In this document: positions 21,215-32,824 of the stretch, in pieces
Layout of the letters: the number at the start of each line of letters is the position of its first letter
How positions within the stretch are numbered: position 1 is the stretch's first letter
Assembly: GCA_009602725.1 (NCBI GenBank)
Contig: WELB01000053.1
Location: 127,387 to 191,386, forward strand
Source of the DNA: Spirogloea muscicola
Lineage: Eukaryota > Streptophyta > Zygnematophyceae > Spirogloeales > Spirogloeaceae
Reading direction: 5' to 3'
Length of the DNA stretch: 64,000 nucleotides
Translations under genes and position numbers: made by a program
The notes under the pieces: generated by a model
The model's database searches: none
Told to the model about the DNA's origin: nothing
Seen by the model: the letters and a program-made list of their open reading frames with translations, nothing else

Positions 21215-23096
21215 TCAAAGCTCGTCAGCACCCTCCTCCCCAACATCATCATCAATGCCACCTCCATGCTCATTCAAGTCTTCCTGCCCTTCCTCATCCA
21301 AGCTGCCCACTTCGCCCTCACCATCGCCCTCCAATTCGCCCTCAAGTTCGCCTTCAACTTCACCCTCACCCTCGCCCTCACCTTCACCCTCGCCCTCAAT
21401 TTCGCCCTCTACCAGAGGAGCGATGGCAATCTCCTCCTCCTCTGTTGGCTCGGCCTTTATGAAGTGCGGAACGAGGAGCTTGGTCATGCTGAAGCCAACG
21501 AACTCATCAACGCCAAATAGCTTCTTCAACTTCTCATCAGACAGTATCTTACGCTTATCGGAAGGATCCTGCAATTTCCAGGTTGGCTTCAAGCCTAATC
21601 AGCATAAAAACCACACTTGCCGCTGTGCTTGCTAATCAGAATGCACGGAGCCTCCCGCTACTTGCAGGATGACCAGTATGGCTGTCTGATAGACCAAAAG
21701 GCTTGCTGACGAGAAGGTGGAAGGTTGTAATCTCTTATAAGTTTAGAAAGTAATCTTATGGAGTTTGCCTATGTCAAGAGGCGAAAGGGCAAGAGGACAC
21801 TATTACCTGCAGATTGTTCTCTTTGATGTGCCCCCACAGCCGCTTCACAATCTCTGAGCGACTGAGGTGTGTCTCCCCAGTGCCGATGAACTCAACAAGA
21901 GGCTCAGAGAGCTGCAGAGGAGCAGAGAAGGCTGACCCTCTGCCGGCTCCAGGGTTAAGAGGCTTCTTAGGCTTGGGCTTGCCTGCACATGATCAGACAT
22001 GATGCTGGATCTCAAAGGGGCCTATGCCATTCTGTTGAACGCACAAACGGCAAGGCCAACACTTCCGAGTCTATATATCCAATCTCAAACACAGCCCAAC
22101 ACTCAGAGACACACAGCTAGGCGAGACGAAATTTGGAAAAAGCAGCTCGCACCATCGTCTATTGTAAAAATGTGCTGAGAGAGGAGCTTGTTCATCTGCA
22201 GCATATCGGTGTGCTCGACACCAAATAAGCTCCTCAGCGTCGTATCACAAAGAATCTGCCTCTTGTTTTCCTGATTCTGGAGGTTGTTCGCCTTGATGTA
22301 GTCCCAGACGCTTTTAACCACCTGATGGCCGACCAGAAGCCATCCCTATCAGGATAGTTGCAGGGCATGCAGGCAACGCCCTGGTCGCTGACTTGCTCAG
22401 GTAGCCACTGACAGCTCAGGACCAGACAAGGCCTTGTTCTGATAATTCAATATGGCACTTAATGAAGTATGCGACCATGTGCTGCTAATGAAGAGGCTCT
22501 GGCAGAAGTGACTGCCGCTGGAAAGGCTGGAGTGCTCTTCTGACCAATGGCAACTAGCATGGTGCGTCAGCCTGCTTGCCTGAGTTCGGGGCAGCTGCGT
22601 GTGGCCAACAATGGCTGCCAGCTCCGGAGAGAGGTTGCAAATCTTGGTCAGACCGCCCCCTCCACCGCCCTCCCTCTTCTTCCGTACCTTCTTCCCTTTC
22701 CTGCACGGTTTGCCCGAGTGGTAGCGAGTCAGAGGCGAGACGGCACGGGGAATGTCCTATCTGATCACCAACCAGTCAGTGTGTCAGGCTGTCAGCAGCT
22801 GACACACTGGTGTTTAGGGCCAAGAAGGCCACGCACTTGTCCTCCTTCGTCTTCCTCCTCCTCTTTTTCGCGGGCTGCGGCTCGTCATCATCGTCGTCGT
22901 CGTCCTCGTCGGCGTCCTGGCGAGCCTTCAGGTACTTTTCAACCTCCTGCCGGATGAAGGCCTTCTTGTCCGAGAGGTCAACGCCCCCGAGCGACTGCTC
23001 CAGTTGTATCCTGACAGACCGCTCAGTGGTGGTGTTGAGGTCGGCGCCAGCCAATATCTTCCGGAGGCCCCGCGAGATGTCCACATCGGCGACCAT
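21215..23096 (-). CDS. DEK_C and double SWIB/MDM2 domain protein
   Basis: Five exons, 23096-22837, 22700-22580, 22321-22153, 21982-21807, 21568-21215; all phases agree; 359 aa. Order: an N-terminal DEK_C domain (residues about 5-60; GADLNTTTERSVRIQLEQSL, KKAFIRQEVEKYL), an acidic run of Asp followed by basic KKRRRK, the first SWIB domain (LSPELAAIVGHTQLPRTQ, VVKSVWDYIKANNLQ, LCDTTLRSLFG), the second SWIB domain (KRLWGHIKENNLQ, DPSDKRKILSDEKLKKLFG), and an acidic (EGEG)n tail of about 60 residues. SWIB domains are found in SWI/SNF BAF60 subunits and in the plant UAF30-like proteins that this most resembles, so a nuclear chromatin role is likely. The intron between exons 2 and 3 begins CAG|GCAAGC, a GC-AG intron. 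The gene is divergent from SMC2. Confidence 0.93.
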
Positions 23097-24230
23097 TGTG
23101 GCCCGCAGGCCGGCCGCCCTGGCAGCCGCCCGTGCCTAGGGCACCATCCCTCGATGGCGAAGCAGCTCCGAGCGGCCAGGCGCCGGGGCTTCCGCGGGCG
23201 GGGCCCCCTGCCGCGCGCACGTCTCCACGTCTTGGCCGCGCGCGGCGCCAGCCGCGGCCCGTTCCTCGGCGTCGTCGCCGCTCCTCAGCCGGCTGCCCTG
23301 CCCGTCGTCTGCGCTCCCGCCAGTCCCGGCGCTGCCTCGGGCGTGGTTTTTTTTTTTTTTTTTTTTTGCGNGGGGCGGGGAGGAGGGAGGGGGGGTGAGA
23401 AAGAGAGGTAGCCGATAAGGTCACCTTTTGCGTGTGAAGAGGGAGGGAGGGCTGAGGGAGGCCTAGGCGCCGCCCCCGCGGCTAAGTCCCCCGCCGCCGC
23501 CCCCACCCACCTTCCTCCTACGGGGGCCCCCCCGCAGCGCACGGCCCGTGAGGGGCCCCGGCGCACCATACAAACATAGTGTACAAAATCAATGCAGAGT
23601 AAAATGACATTAAATCATAAGGTCGCAAAAAATACTTCAGGTCGTGGCTGTGGGGATGGGGGGCCCATCGAAACCACCCCCCCCCACCCTTGTATTTCTT
23701 GACCCTTCCTTAATGCTTAGCTTATCGAGTAAGAGAACAGTTTGTCTTAATTTCTATGTAACCTTAGCCCCCCGTAAGTTACTGTTTGTTGTTCCATGCA
23801 TACAGGCGTGCTTTGGCCTCCCTCACATTACTTACGCTTCGCACCGCGCGGCTTCTCTCTTTATCATCGAGGTCTCTTTAACCTTCGATAGTAATTGGCT
23901 CCTCAGCAAACGGCGACATTCCAGTGGCCACCGTCTCGCCGTTAGGTTTTGCTTGGCCCGCGCGCGCACTCCCCGATTCAAACGTCCGAAGGGGCAGCAC
24001 GCCCTCAGCTCCTGACCCTAGGCCCCCGCCGCCGCCGCTGCTGCCGCCACCGCCGTCGCTGCTGCCGCCGAGCCGACGAACTCGTTTACTCGGCCTCGGA
24101 GCGGTGCACAGCGCGAAAAGTCGACGCTGTGTATTCGAGGCGCTGCTGCAGTGAGTGGTGTGGGAGCTGCACAGGGCGACAGGGTGAGCTCCCGCAGAAT
24201 TTCAGCGCTCTTGAGGGCAGCCGTCGCATC
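23097..24230. promoter_or_regulatory. Divergent promoter region, SWIB protein and SMC2
   Basis: A 1.1-kb spacer between head-to-head start codons, with a poly-T run (23347-23367), a single N at 23371 and GC-rich flanks. It must contain both promoters and 5' UTRs. The open frames inside it are low-complexity. Confidence 0.5.
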
Positions 24231-27200
24231 ATGTACCTCGAGGACATCAGCATCGACGGCTTCAAGTCGTACGCGCGCCGCACGACGGTCTCGGGCTTCG
24301 ACCCCCACTTTAATGCCATCACAGGCCTCAATGGCTCTGGCAAATCCAACATCCTCGACGCCATCTGCTTCAACCTCGGCATCACAAACCTTCAGCACGT
24401 GCGAGCCCAGACGCTGCAGGAGCTGGTGTACAAGCAGGGTCAGGCCGGCGTGACCAAGGCTACTGTCTCCATCACCTTCAACAATGCCGATCGTGTCAGC
24501 AGCCCCGTTGGCTATGAGGACTGTCGGCAGATCATTGTCACGCGACAGGTGGGATCTCTTTTAGCCGTCCTGTGCTGCTGACGACGTGGCGTATGCTACA
24601 CCTTCACACAACTTGAAGGAAGGCTGCTCACTGTTTCCAAGGTACATGCAGATTGTGCTTGGAGGAAGGCACAAGTACACCATCAATGGCATGGCAGCTC
24701 TGCCTAGCCGTGTCCAGAATCTCTTCCATTCCGTGCAGCTGAATGTCAACAATCCTCACTTCCTCATCATGCAAGGACGGGTAACCAAGGTACGCCACTG
24801 CTCCTGGTGACTGCAGGCATGTCAATAGGTTGAAGTAGCTGCCGTATGTGCTAAGAGATAGCATCCAATGCCTGGCGAAGGTGCTCAACATGCGGCCAAT
24901 GGAGACACTGTCAATGCTGGAGGAGGCAGCGGGCACCAGGATGTACGAGATGAAGAAGGAGGGCGCATTGAAGATGTTAGAGAAGAAACAGGCCAAAGTG
25001 GATGAGATCCAGAAGGTGCAAGCTTGTGGTCAAGCACTAAAGCGTCTCTGGTGCTGCTAGCTGAAGGTCTTGTGTAAGGCACATTACGCGAAGCAGCTAT
25101 TGGCATCAAGTGTGAGTCTGGGCGAGCTTGGATGAAGCTTTGGATCTCAAAGCTCTCTGCTCCTTTTCCAACAGGTTCTAGGAGAAGAGATAGTACCAAA
25201 GCTGGAATCCCTGAGGAAGGAAAAGTCTGCATACATGCAGTGGCGTGATGGAGTTGCAAGTCTGGAAAACCTCAAACGCTTCTGCATAGCGCACGAGTTT
25301 GTGGAGGCAGAGCGCGCCAGCATGCAAGCTGCCGACGAGGCAGAGCAGGTCCACGAAAGGGTAGAGTTGCTGAAAAGGGAGAAGGTGGCCGCTGAGGAAA
25401 GCATGGCGGACCTACGAGAGAGAATCGCAAACCTGATGGCAGAGAAGGAGAAACGTATGGGGGCTGAGCTGGCAGGCCTGGTCGATATTGTGGACGTCCT
25501 TTCCAAGGACCTTGTCAAGGACACATCCATGTGGAGCAACACTAATGAAGCGCTAGCAGCCGAACAGACTGTCCTTGAAAGCATGACGGTTCAGCAAGCA
25601 GAGCTGCAGACTGCAGTCAAGGCAAAGAGGGATGCTGTTTGTAGGACTGAAGAGGAGATGGAGTCCACCCATCGAGAGGTGCAGACTCTCTCAGATGAGC
25701 TGTCGCGGGCAGAGCAGGAGCACCAGGCTGTGCTGGCAGGCAAGAGTGGTGCACAGGGTGATGATAAGAGCATGACAGACATTCTACGTGAGCTGAAGGT
25801 GGCCGTTGAGGGCGCCTCATCCGAGGCCAAGCAGGCAAGTGTCCGGATGCAGTACCTCCAGGCTGAGCTGGTGGCCAGGACCGAGGCCCTCGGCTCAAAG
25901 CAGGAAGAAGCCACCAAACTTGAGCAGGAGCTTGCTGCGGTGGAAGCAGCTGTCAAACGCTACCAGACAGAGCTCTCAGCCCTTGGCTTTGATCCTGCTC
26001 ATCTTGAACGACTTCAGAATGTGCACATCCTATCCTATGGCTTAAGCTCGTGCCTGCCTTGCAATGCCGCTACCAGGAGACTTTGCTGTCCTTGTAATGC
26101 CTTGAAAGCATGGAGGGGTTTGTACCATCTGGATACATGTGCTGAATCGGTCCTTCAGCTACATTGTCGAGCAGCTAGCTTCAATATGCTATCCTTTATA
26201 TGTGCTTTGAAGGTCAAGAAGGAGGAGACTGAAACAGTGAAGATGCTGAAGGCCACTGTGGATGTGGTCACAATTGAGACTCAGTCCAACGTGGTATACA
26301 GTGACCCTGTGCCCGGCTTTGACCGGTCACGAGTCAAAGGGACTGTGGGGCGACTGTTCTCCGTGAAGGAAACCTCCGCCATGCTTGCCCTGGAGGTCTC
26401 TGCTTGCTGTCCCTTTCTGAATGACTGTAACCCAGATCCACTTGCTCTTCATAGTACTGCAACCATTCATGTGGCACTAATGCTGACCCGTCAATCACAA
26501 TGTGCGACTTGATTGCACTTATAAGCCATGACTGGATTGAGTAGACTGAGAGCAAGGAAGTACATCTTGATTGCAGGTTGCTGCAGGGAGCAAGGTCCAT
26601 AATCTTGTCACAGATACTGCAGAGACTGGTAAGCTGCTGTTCAGCAAAGCAGCTGCCCTGAAGAGGAGGGTGACTGTACTACCACTTGACAAGATTGAGC
26701 ACCACCAACTAAACGAGCGCCAGCTTGCTGCAGCAAACACTGTGGTAAGACTGCAGCTGTCCATATCTTGTCTTGCTCATAAATTGCTATTGACACTCCT
26801 ATTCAGACTGTAGCTACTTCAGGAGAGCTTTCTTAGCAAGTGAGCTGCAAAACTATCACCATAACAATCATATGTGGTTGACACTCTGGCAGGTAGGCAT
26901 GCACAATGCAAGACCTGCACTTTCCCTGATTGAATGCAGCTCGCATGTCAAGGTATGAATGACCTGATTGGTCGTGGCCCGGACTACTCTCCAAAGTGAC
27001 TTCGGCAGCAGATTACAATTGCAAGACATTGCCACAATTTTACTAACATCTGGTACGATGTGAGCTTGATGCAATTTCAGCCTGCCATGGAGTTTGTCTT
27101 TGGCAGCACTTTCATTTGCAAGGATATAGCCACTGCCAACAAGGTGAACAGCAGATTTTCTCTTGGCTTGATCGGGCTGTATGGTGGTATCATGACTAAA

Positions 27201-30200
27201 ATACCTACAAGTTGCTAAAAGGAAGGGCTTCAATCTCATCCCTGTTGTCTTTCCCTATCTGATGAGGTGGCTTAGATCATCAAGAGCCAAACTTCAGAGT
27301 ATCTGACATTCCAACGTACTGGTGTCGGTCACCAAGGTGGCATTTCATCCAGATATACGAGCAACATGTGTTACTCTCGAGGGAGACATCCTGCAACCGT
27401 CAGGTGTCTTGACTGGTGGATCCCGTAGGTCAGCTTCCAGCAGTAACCTATTTCGTAGCTTCTTGTACCATCTCAATGATAGCTACAAGTGTCACAAGAG
27501 TGATATATATGTTGAATGGATGATTTTGTGCCCCTTTGCTACTTGTGCTGAGCGATCTTGACTTTGACCTGGCAATGTGCACTGCAGCAAAGGAGGTTCA
27601 CAGCTGAGGAAGCTGGCAGAACTCTCACAAGCCGAAAGGGATCTCTGTGATCATCAACAAGTTCTGGAACAAACAGGAAACGAGGTAGAATCATTCTTCC
27701 TTTTACTACTTCTCTCAATAGATGCTGACTATCATCTCTATGCGGTCTTAGATGCAGCCACATGGAGAAGCACAAGAAGGGTCTGCTCCCAGATTTTTTC
27801 TCCTTTGCAACGTGAACCCCTCAAGTGCATTGCTGCCATACTCAGCTGCACAAGAACACCGTCCATTAATATCTTGCTGCAACTCATTGGACATCTTTGA
27901 GCAGATTCTTGTTGTCTGTGCAGCTTAACCGACTAGAGAGCATCAAGAAGGAGCACAAGCGACTTGAGGCTGATCTTGGCCTAAAGGTTCACCAACTATC
28001 GCTCTTGAAGGAAAGAGTTGCACAGAGCGGGTATCACCAGGTACACCAACCAATATTTCCTGATCTGACATCCTGATGTTCATTCCAAGTCGGAAGAGTT
28101 TCCCTTGTTAACCAGTGACGATTGCTTAGGTCAGTCTCCTGAGCTGGGACTTGCATCTGACATATGGCGCTTAACATCTTCATGGCTTGGTAGCTGCTTG
28201 AGGAAGTGAAAAGCTTGGAGGTGGAGCTGACACTCGTTAAGAAAGAGTTGAGAGAGGCCGAGGAACGCAGGGACGCTTGTCAGGATAGAGTTACAAGCTG
28301 GGAGAGGAAACTTGTGGAACATGGCAAGCACCGAGAAAGACGTCTACAAAGCATTCAGGTCCTTTTGAGAAGCACCAACGAGAGACTGGGACATGCAACA
28401 AGGGAAGCAAAGGTGGGGCACAGTCTTCATAAGCAAGTACATCCTTGGCTTTGATGCGATCATGGGCAACAGAGCAGGTTCTTGCTGTGAGAATGGTAGT
28501 TGATGGCTTCTCAATGCAGCAATTCCTGCAATTGAAGGTGTTCTTCTTGACCAGACACAGCTGCCAATAGTGCTGGAGGCTGTGCCTGCAGCTCCACAGA
28601 TGCATGGTGTGCCAGTGAGCTAATCCAGTGCTTGTATGCTGCAGGCCAAGGAGCAAGCCAAACAGGAGCTTCTGCTGGAAGCAGATGCACTGAAAAGAGA
28701 GCTGCAGGTCCTTGAAGACCAGATCATTTCCACGCAGCTTCAAGCAAGCAAGCTTGCAGAAAAGGTGGCCGTTCTTGCAGCGCAGGTGAAAACCCCTCTG
28801 TCACTCCTCCCTTCACAGCCTTACAGTGATAAGCAAGCATGCAAGCATGTTATCTTATCTGCTATACTTGCCTTATGTTTCAAAGTGTGATGGAGAGCAC
28901 CTAAACGTGGATCATCTCAGCAAGATGAATAGGATGAAGCAGGACACTTAGCTACACGATATCCCAGCATCTCTTATCAGCATGTATGCTTAACGTCAGG
29001 TTGCTCGAAAGAAGGCTGAGCACGACATTGCACAAGAAACCCTAGATGAGAAAAAAGCTCGTCTCGAGGAATGCGACCTAGACATCGCTACAATGAGCAG
29101 GGAACAAGAGAGACATAGGGAGCAATTGACATCAATTAAGCTTTCACTGAAAGCGGGAGAGCATCAGGTATATGTGTCCAAACAGGAATGCGTAATTATT
29201 ATACGCCTTCATCCAGCTTCACTTGCCTGCTGCTCTACCCTAGTGTAAACATACCCGTCAATGATGGTGCCACAGCAGTTAAGGGGCAGTCATTACTGAA
29301 AAGTGTCAACTAGACTGAAGATCATACCCTTTGCACACTCTACAGATCAAGCGCATTAATGCAAAGCAGCATGAGGCTGCAAAGTTGGTTGACATGCTCT
29401 TGGAGAAGCACATGTGGATCAGAGCCGAGAGGGATCAGTTCAGGCGGACTGGCTCGGCATATGACTTTGAGGCACAAGATCCAGAGGACGCGCATCGAGC
29501 ACTTCTGCTGCAGCAAAATCAGTTATCAAGGTAATGAATCTGGATCTTTATTCAGCTGAAGATTCTAGCCAAGCAAACTGCTTCCTTCTGTCCGTGCCTT
29601 GATGCTCCTGTTGCCATTGGAGATTGGAATGTGTTGTCTTGAAGGCTCTTGCTCTCTTCATTGTTCCAATTTTCCCTGCAAGGCTTGCCGATTTGTAAGC
29701 TTGCTATGCTTGGTCTGGCTCTGAAAGGTGATAAGACTTATTTGCAGCCTTGAAAAAACCATCAACAAGAAGGTGATGGTAATGATGGAGCAAGCAGAAG
29801 AAGAGTATTGCAAGCTGATTCAGAAAAGAGAGATTGTAAAAACAGATAAGACAAAGATCCAGCAGGTCATTGCAGAGCTGGATGACAAGAAAAGAAAGGC
29901 CCTACTTGTCACATGGCAGAAGGTCAATAAGTAAGCAAGGACTCCCATGGCAGATGTCTGCAGTTCCAATTGACAGCTCTCTTAATCTGATTAAAGTCCA
30001 GCCGGCAACAGGCAAGCTGTTAAGCTGACACTCTGCTCCTTGGAACTAGTCTATAGCTGCTCCTAAATTGACATATACTGGAGGTGGCCTTATGCAGGGA
30101 CTTTGGCTCAATCTTTTCTACTCTTCTGCCTGGTACATCTGCAAAGCTGGATCCTGCAGGAGCATCATTTCTTGAAGGCCTAGAAGTGAAGGTTGCATTT

Positions 30201-30913
30201 GGTGGTGTATGGAAGCAGTCACTTTCAGAGCTTTCCGGTGGACAACGTTCTCTGCTGGCCCTATCGCTCATTCTCTCCCTTCTCCTTTTCAAACCGGCCC
30301 CCCTTTACATACTTGATGAGGTAAGCAGATAAAGCACAGGCAATGATTAACAACGGGTATGTACTGAGGAAATTTAACTTTGGGGGTTAGAGTTAGGTCC
30401 TTAGAGTCTCTTTTGTCAACATCATCTTATGGTTCACTGGTTATTCACCTGCTCTGCAATGTTGCACAATGAAGGTCATGTAGTGCAGTAAGAGTCTGAA
30501 TTGACCTATAATATTGACTCATTGCACATGTCTTGCGAGGGAATCATGCAGGTTGATGCTGCTCTGGACCTTAGCCATACACAAAACATAGGCCGCATGA
30601 TAAAGATGTACTTCCCTCAATCCCAGGTACAAGAATATGTGATTCCAAGTCCTATCTTAGAGCATGAGCTTAGTGTACTTGCAGATCTGCAAACCTGATA
30701 TTAGGCTGATTTCTGCCATTGCATGTGGTGCAGTTCATTGTGGTATCTCTGAAGGAAGGTATGTTCAACAATGCCAATGTGGTCTTCCGGACCAAGTTTG
30801 TGGATGGCATATCCACAGTCACGCGAACAGTGCAGCAGCAATTGGAAGGACATGAGGCAGGCAAAGAGATCCCAATCAAGGCCGCTTCCAAAAAGGCACT
30901 ATATTCCCAATAA
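24231..30913 (+). CDS. SMC2: Condensin subunit SMC2
   Basis: Nineteen exons in consistent phase: 24231-24548, 24652-24789, 24881-25015, 25175-26020, 26213-26395, 26577-26744, 26893-26952, 27081-27143, 27337-27428, 27588-27684, 27924-28040, 28194-28412, 28645-28785, 29000-29167, 29346-29530, 29748-29930, 30098-30320, 30552-30626, 30734-30913; 1196 aa, a normal SMC2 length. It begins [18 protein letters not shown], with Walker A GLNGSGKS at 32-39, coiled coils to about 480, the hinge ([32 protein letters not shown]), the return coil, the SMC2-typical WIRAERDQF and YDF block, the signature LSGGQ at 1083-1087 and Walker B LYILDEVDAALD. With SMC4 it forms the ATPase core of condensin, which compacts mitotic chromosomes. 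The exact end of exon 12 is uncertain by 18 codons (28358 or 28412, both in phase). Confidence 0.98.
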
Positions 30914-31914
30914 ATTTGTGAGACTCTCTCATGGAGGTGTTTATGTTCCCTAGCTTCGCCTGCCTTCATCTTGGGTAGCAACGGATCTGCAAGAAACACC
31001 GCAAGTACGTCCTGCAAATGGGGCCTCAGGCGCCCAGTGACCAAGCAATTGCAAAGGACAGCCATGTTGATACGAATATACAGGCAGGCGAAGCTCGGCA
31101 ACATAAATCTCTCTGAACCCACCAAGTTCACCTTCTGTCTGCTCCAATATATGGTACTGGCAGATACTTATCCCCTTGTAAAACAGAAATCATTGGACCA
31201 TTGGCTTGCCTGCTTAGCTTGTCGTTCCGAAACAAGATGCTATACTTTCTACGTTAACAAACAAAAATGCTGGACATTATTGGGGTGTCCAATCACAGCT
31301 ACTCCTGCCATATGCCCCTCGCAAAGAACTGCCTTTGAGAACTCATGTCAAGCACCTAGGCAGCTTCTCGATCTGCTCATAGTAGCACCGTATGCGTCCT
31401 CCAGAAGGGCTCTACGTGACGGAGAGGCAAAGGTTGCACTGTAAAGGGATAGGAGCCGCAACGGGCGGCCCAGCCTTTGAGAAATCCAGACGTGGTGATG
31501 AGCTCGCTAAAAACAGCTCGAGAAGACAGGTCGCTCACAGGCATTGCTATTGTTGGCCAGCCCACGAGGTTCTAGGAGGAGGGAGACCGCGACCGCCTGA
31601 AGGGTGCAAGCCCTATTGCTGCCTTGAATGGCGAGCTCTGGCAGTAAGGTATTGAACGGAACGAAGAGGTGGAGGCCGTTAATTGCAGCACAGGGGGAGG
31701 GTACACATAGTGATCATGGGGAAGGTCAGCGCAGCTACCTGCCACAGCCACCCGAGGCCAGGTCCGCCTGCCAACTGGGAAAAGCCGGTCCTTGCTGCAG
31801 ATCAGAGAAGAAGCTCCTCCATAGGGGGTGATGGGTGTGAAAGCAGCTCTGCCAGGCCAGCCTCTCTCGACTGCTCCAACCAGGTCATCTCGTCCTCAAA
31901 AGAAGGACATGCAG
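30914..31914. other. Spacer after SMC2
   Basis: The SMC2 3' UTR, then sequence with short hairpin-like traces (31538-31575: TTGTTGGCCAGCCCACGAGG). No gene recognised. Confidence 0.35.
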
Positions 31915-32299
31915 TGGCCAGTGCTACCCGAGGCAAAGGAAGCAAGGTATGCTACTCTTGCGGTGGAGGACGTATTTGTTCCCCTCGTCACCGATGTCCA
32001 TGTGTCCTTTTGGCTCGGTGGCTCGACCAACTGCACCGGCTTGCGCGACAAGCGGTGTCCTGCTGGCGGCATGGGGAGCAGGCTGAGGTCAACGCCACAG
32101 GCTCTCTGGCCCTGGTGCACTGCACGCAGCTTTCCACCTCCCTGCAGCGCTTTTTGGCTCACGCCCTTGCATGTGCATGCAGGCCGTTCCATGGCTGCCA
32201 CCTCCGACTATCAGCAAGGGCACTGCCTTTTGGTTGCTAGTACTTCCGACTTGCGGTTGCTAAGGTGGGGGTATCGAGCGACTATGCTCAGTGTGTGAC
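31915..32299 (+). mobile_element. LINE ORF C-terminal fragment, degenerate
   Basis: Frames read VEDVFVPLVTDVHVSFWLGG, then VNATGSLALVHCTQLSTSLQ, then ALHVHAGRSMAAT and STSDLRLLRWGY. They are collinear with the copies at 1345 and 2167 but spread over three frames. Confidence 0.7.
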
Positions 32300-32551
32300 T
32301 CCTTGTTTTCCTGAGCGCAAACCGCTTTCCGTCTATTCTGGACCTTCAGTCATTGTTAGGTGGTCTGGCCCTCTGCAGCAGCAGAAGAGAGATAGCGACT
32401 CTTCCAGTAGAGAGAAGGCGCGCGGTGCGCATGAGATTAAAAGGGAGGCCAATTCTAGCCTTACAAATGACCTGTTAACTGGGTAATGAGCTGGCTAAGG
32501 GGGATACTAATAACCCCGAGTGAGCACATGCATATCTGACAAGCTATACTG

Positions 32552-32620
32552 AGGCGCCAGTAGAGGGTGATGGCTGGAATTGGCCAGCCTAGAACAAGTA
32601 TGAGCAAAGCTCGTAAGGCA
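32552..32620 (-). repeat. GGCTGG hairpin repeat, CCAGTAGAGGG type
   Basis: GCGCCAGTAGAGGGTGATGG, CTGGAATTGGCCAGCCTAGA, ACAAGTATGAGCAAAGC. Close to the copy at 17755. Confidence 0.65.
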
Positions 32621-32824
32621 GAAGAGGCAGCCCTCGCTCCACTGGGCAGAGCATCTTCAGCAGAAAGTATGGAGTGGAACGAGGTCCGGATGGGTGCAGG
32701 AAAGCGGCAAGCCGCGCAGCTACGCCAGTGGGGGAAGCGGAACAGAAGGTACGAGGCGGCTCAATGGCCGTCACCTCCTGGCGGGCGGCCACCACTTGGC
32801 CGCTAGGCCGACAGCTGGGGCGGG

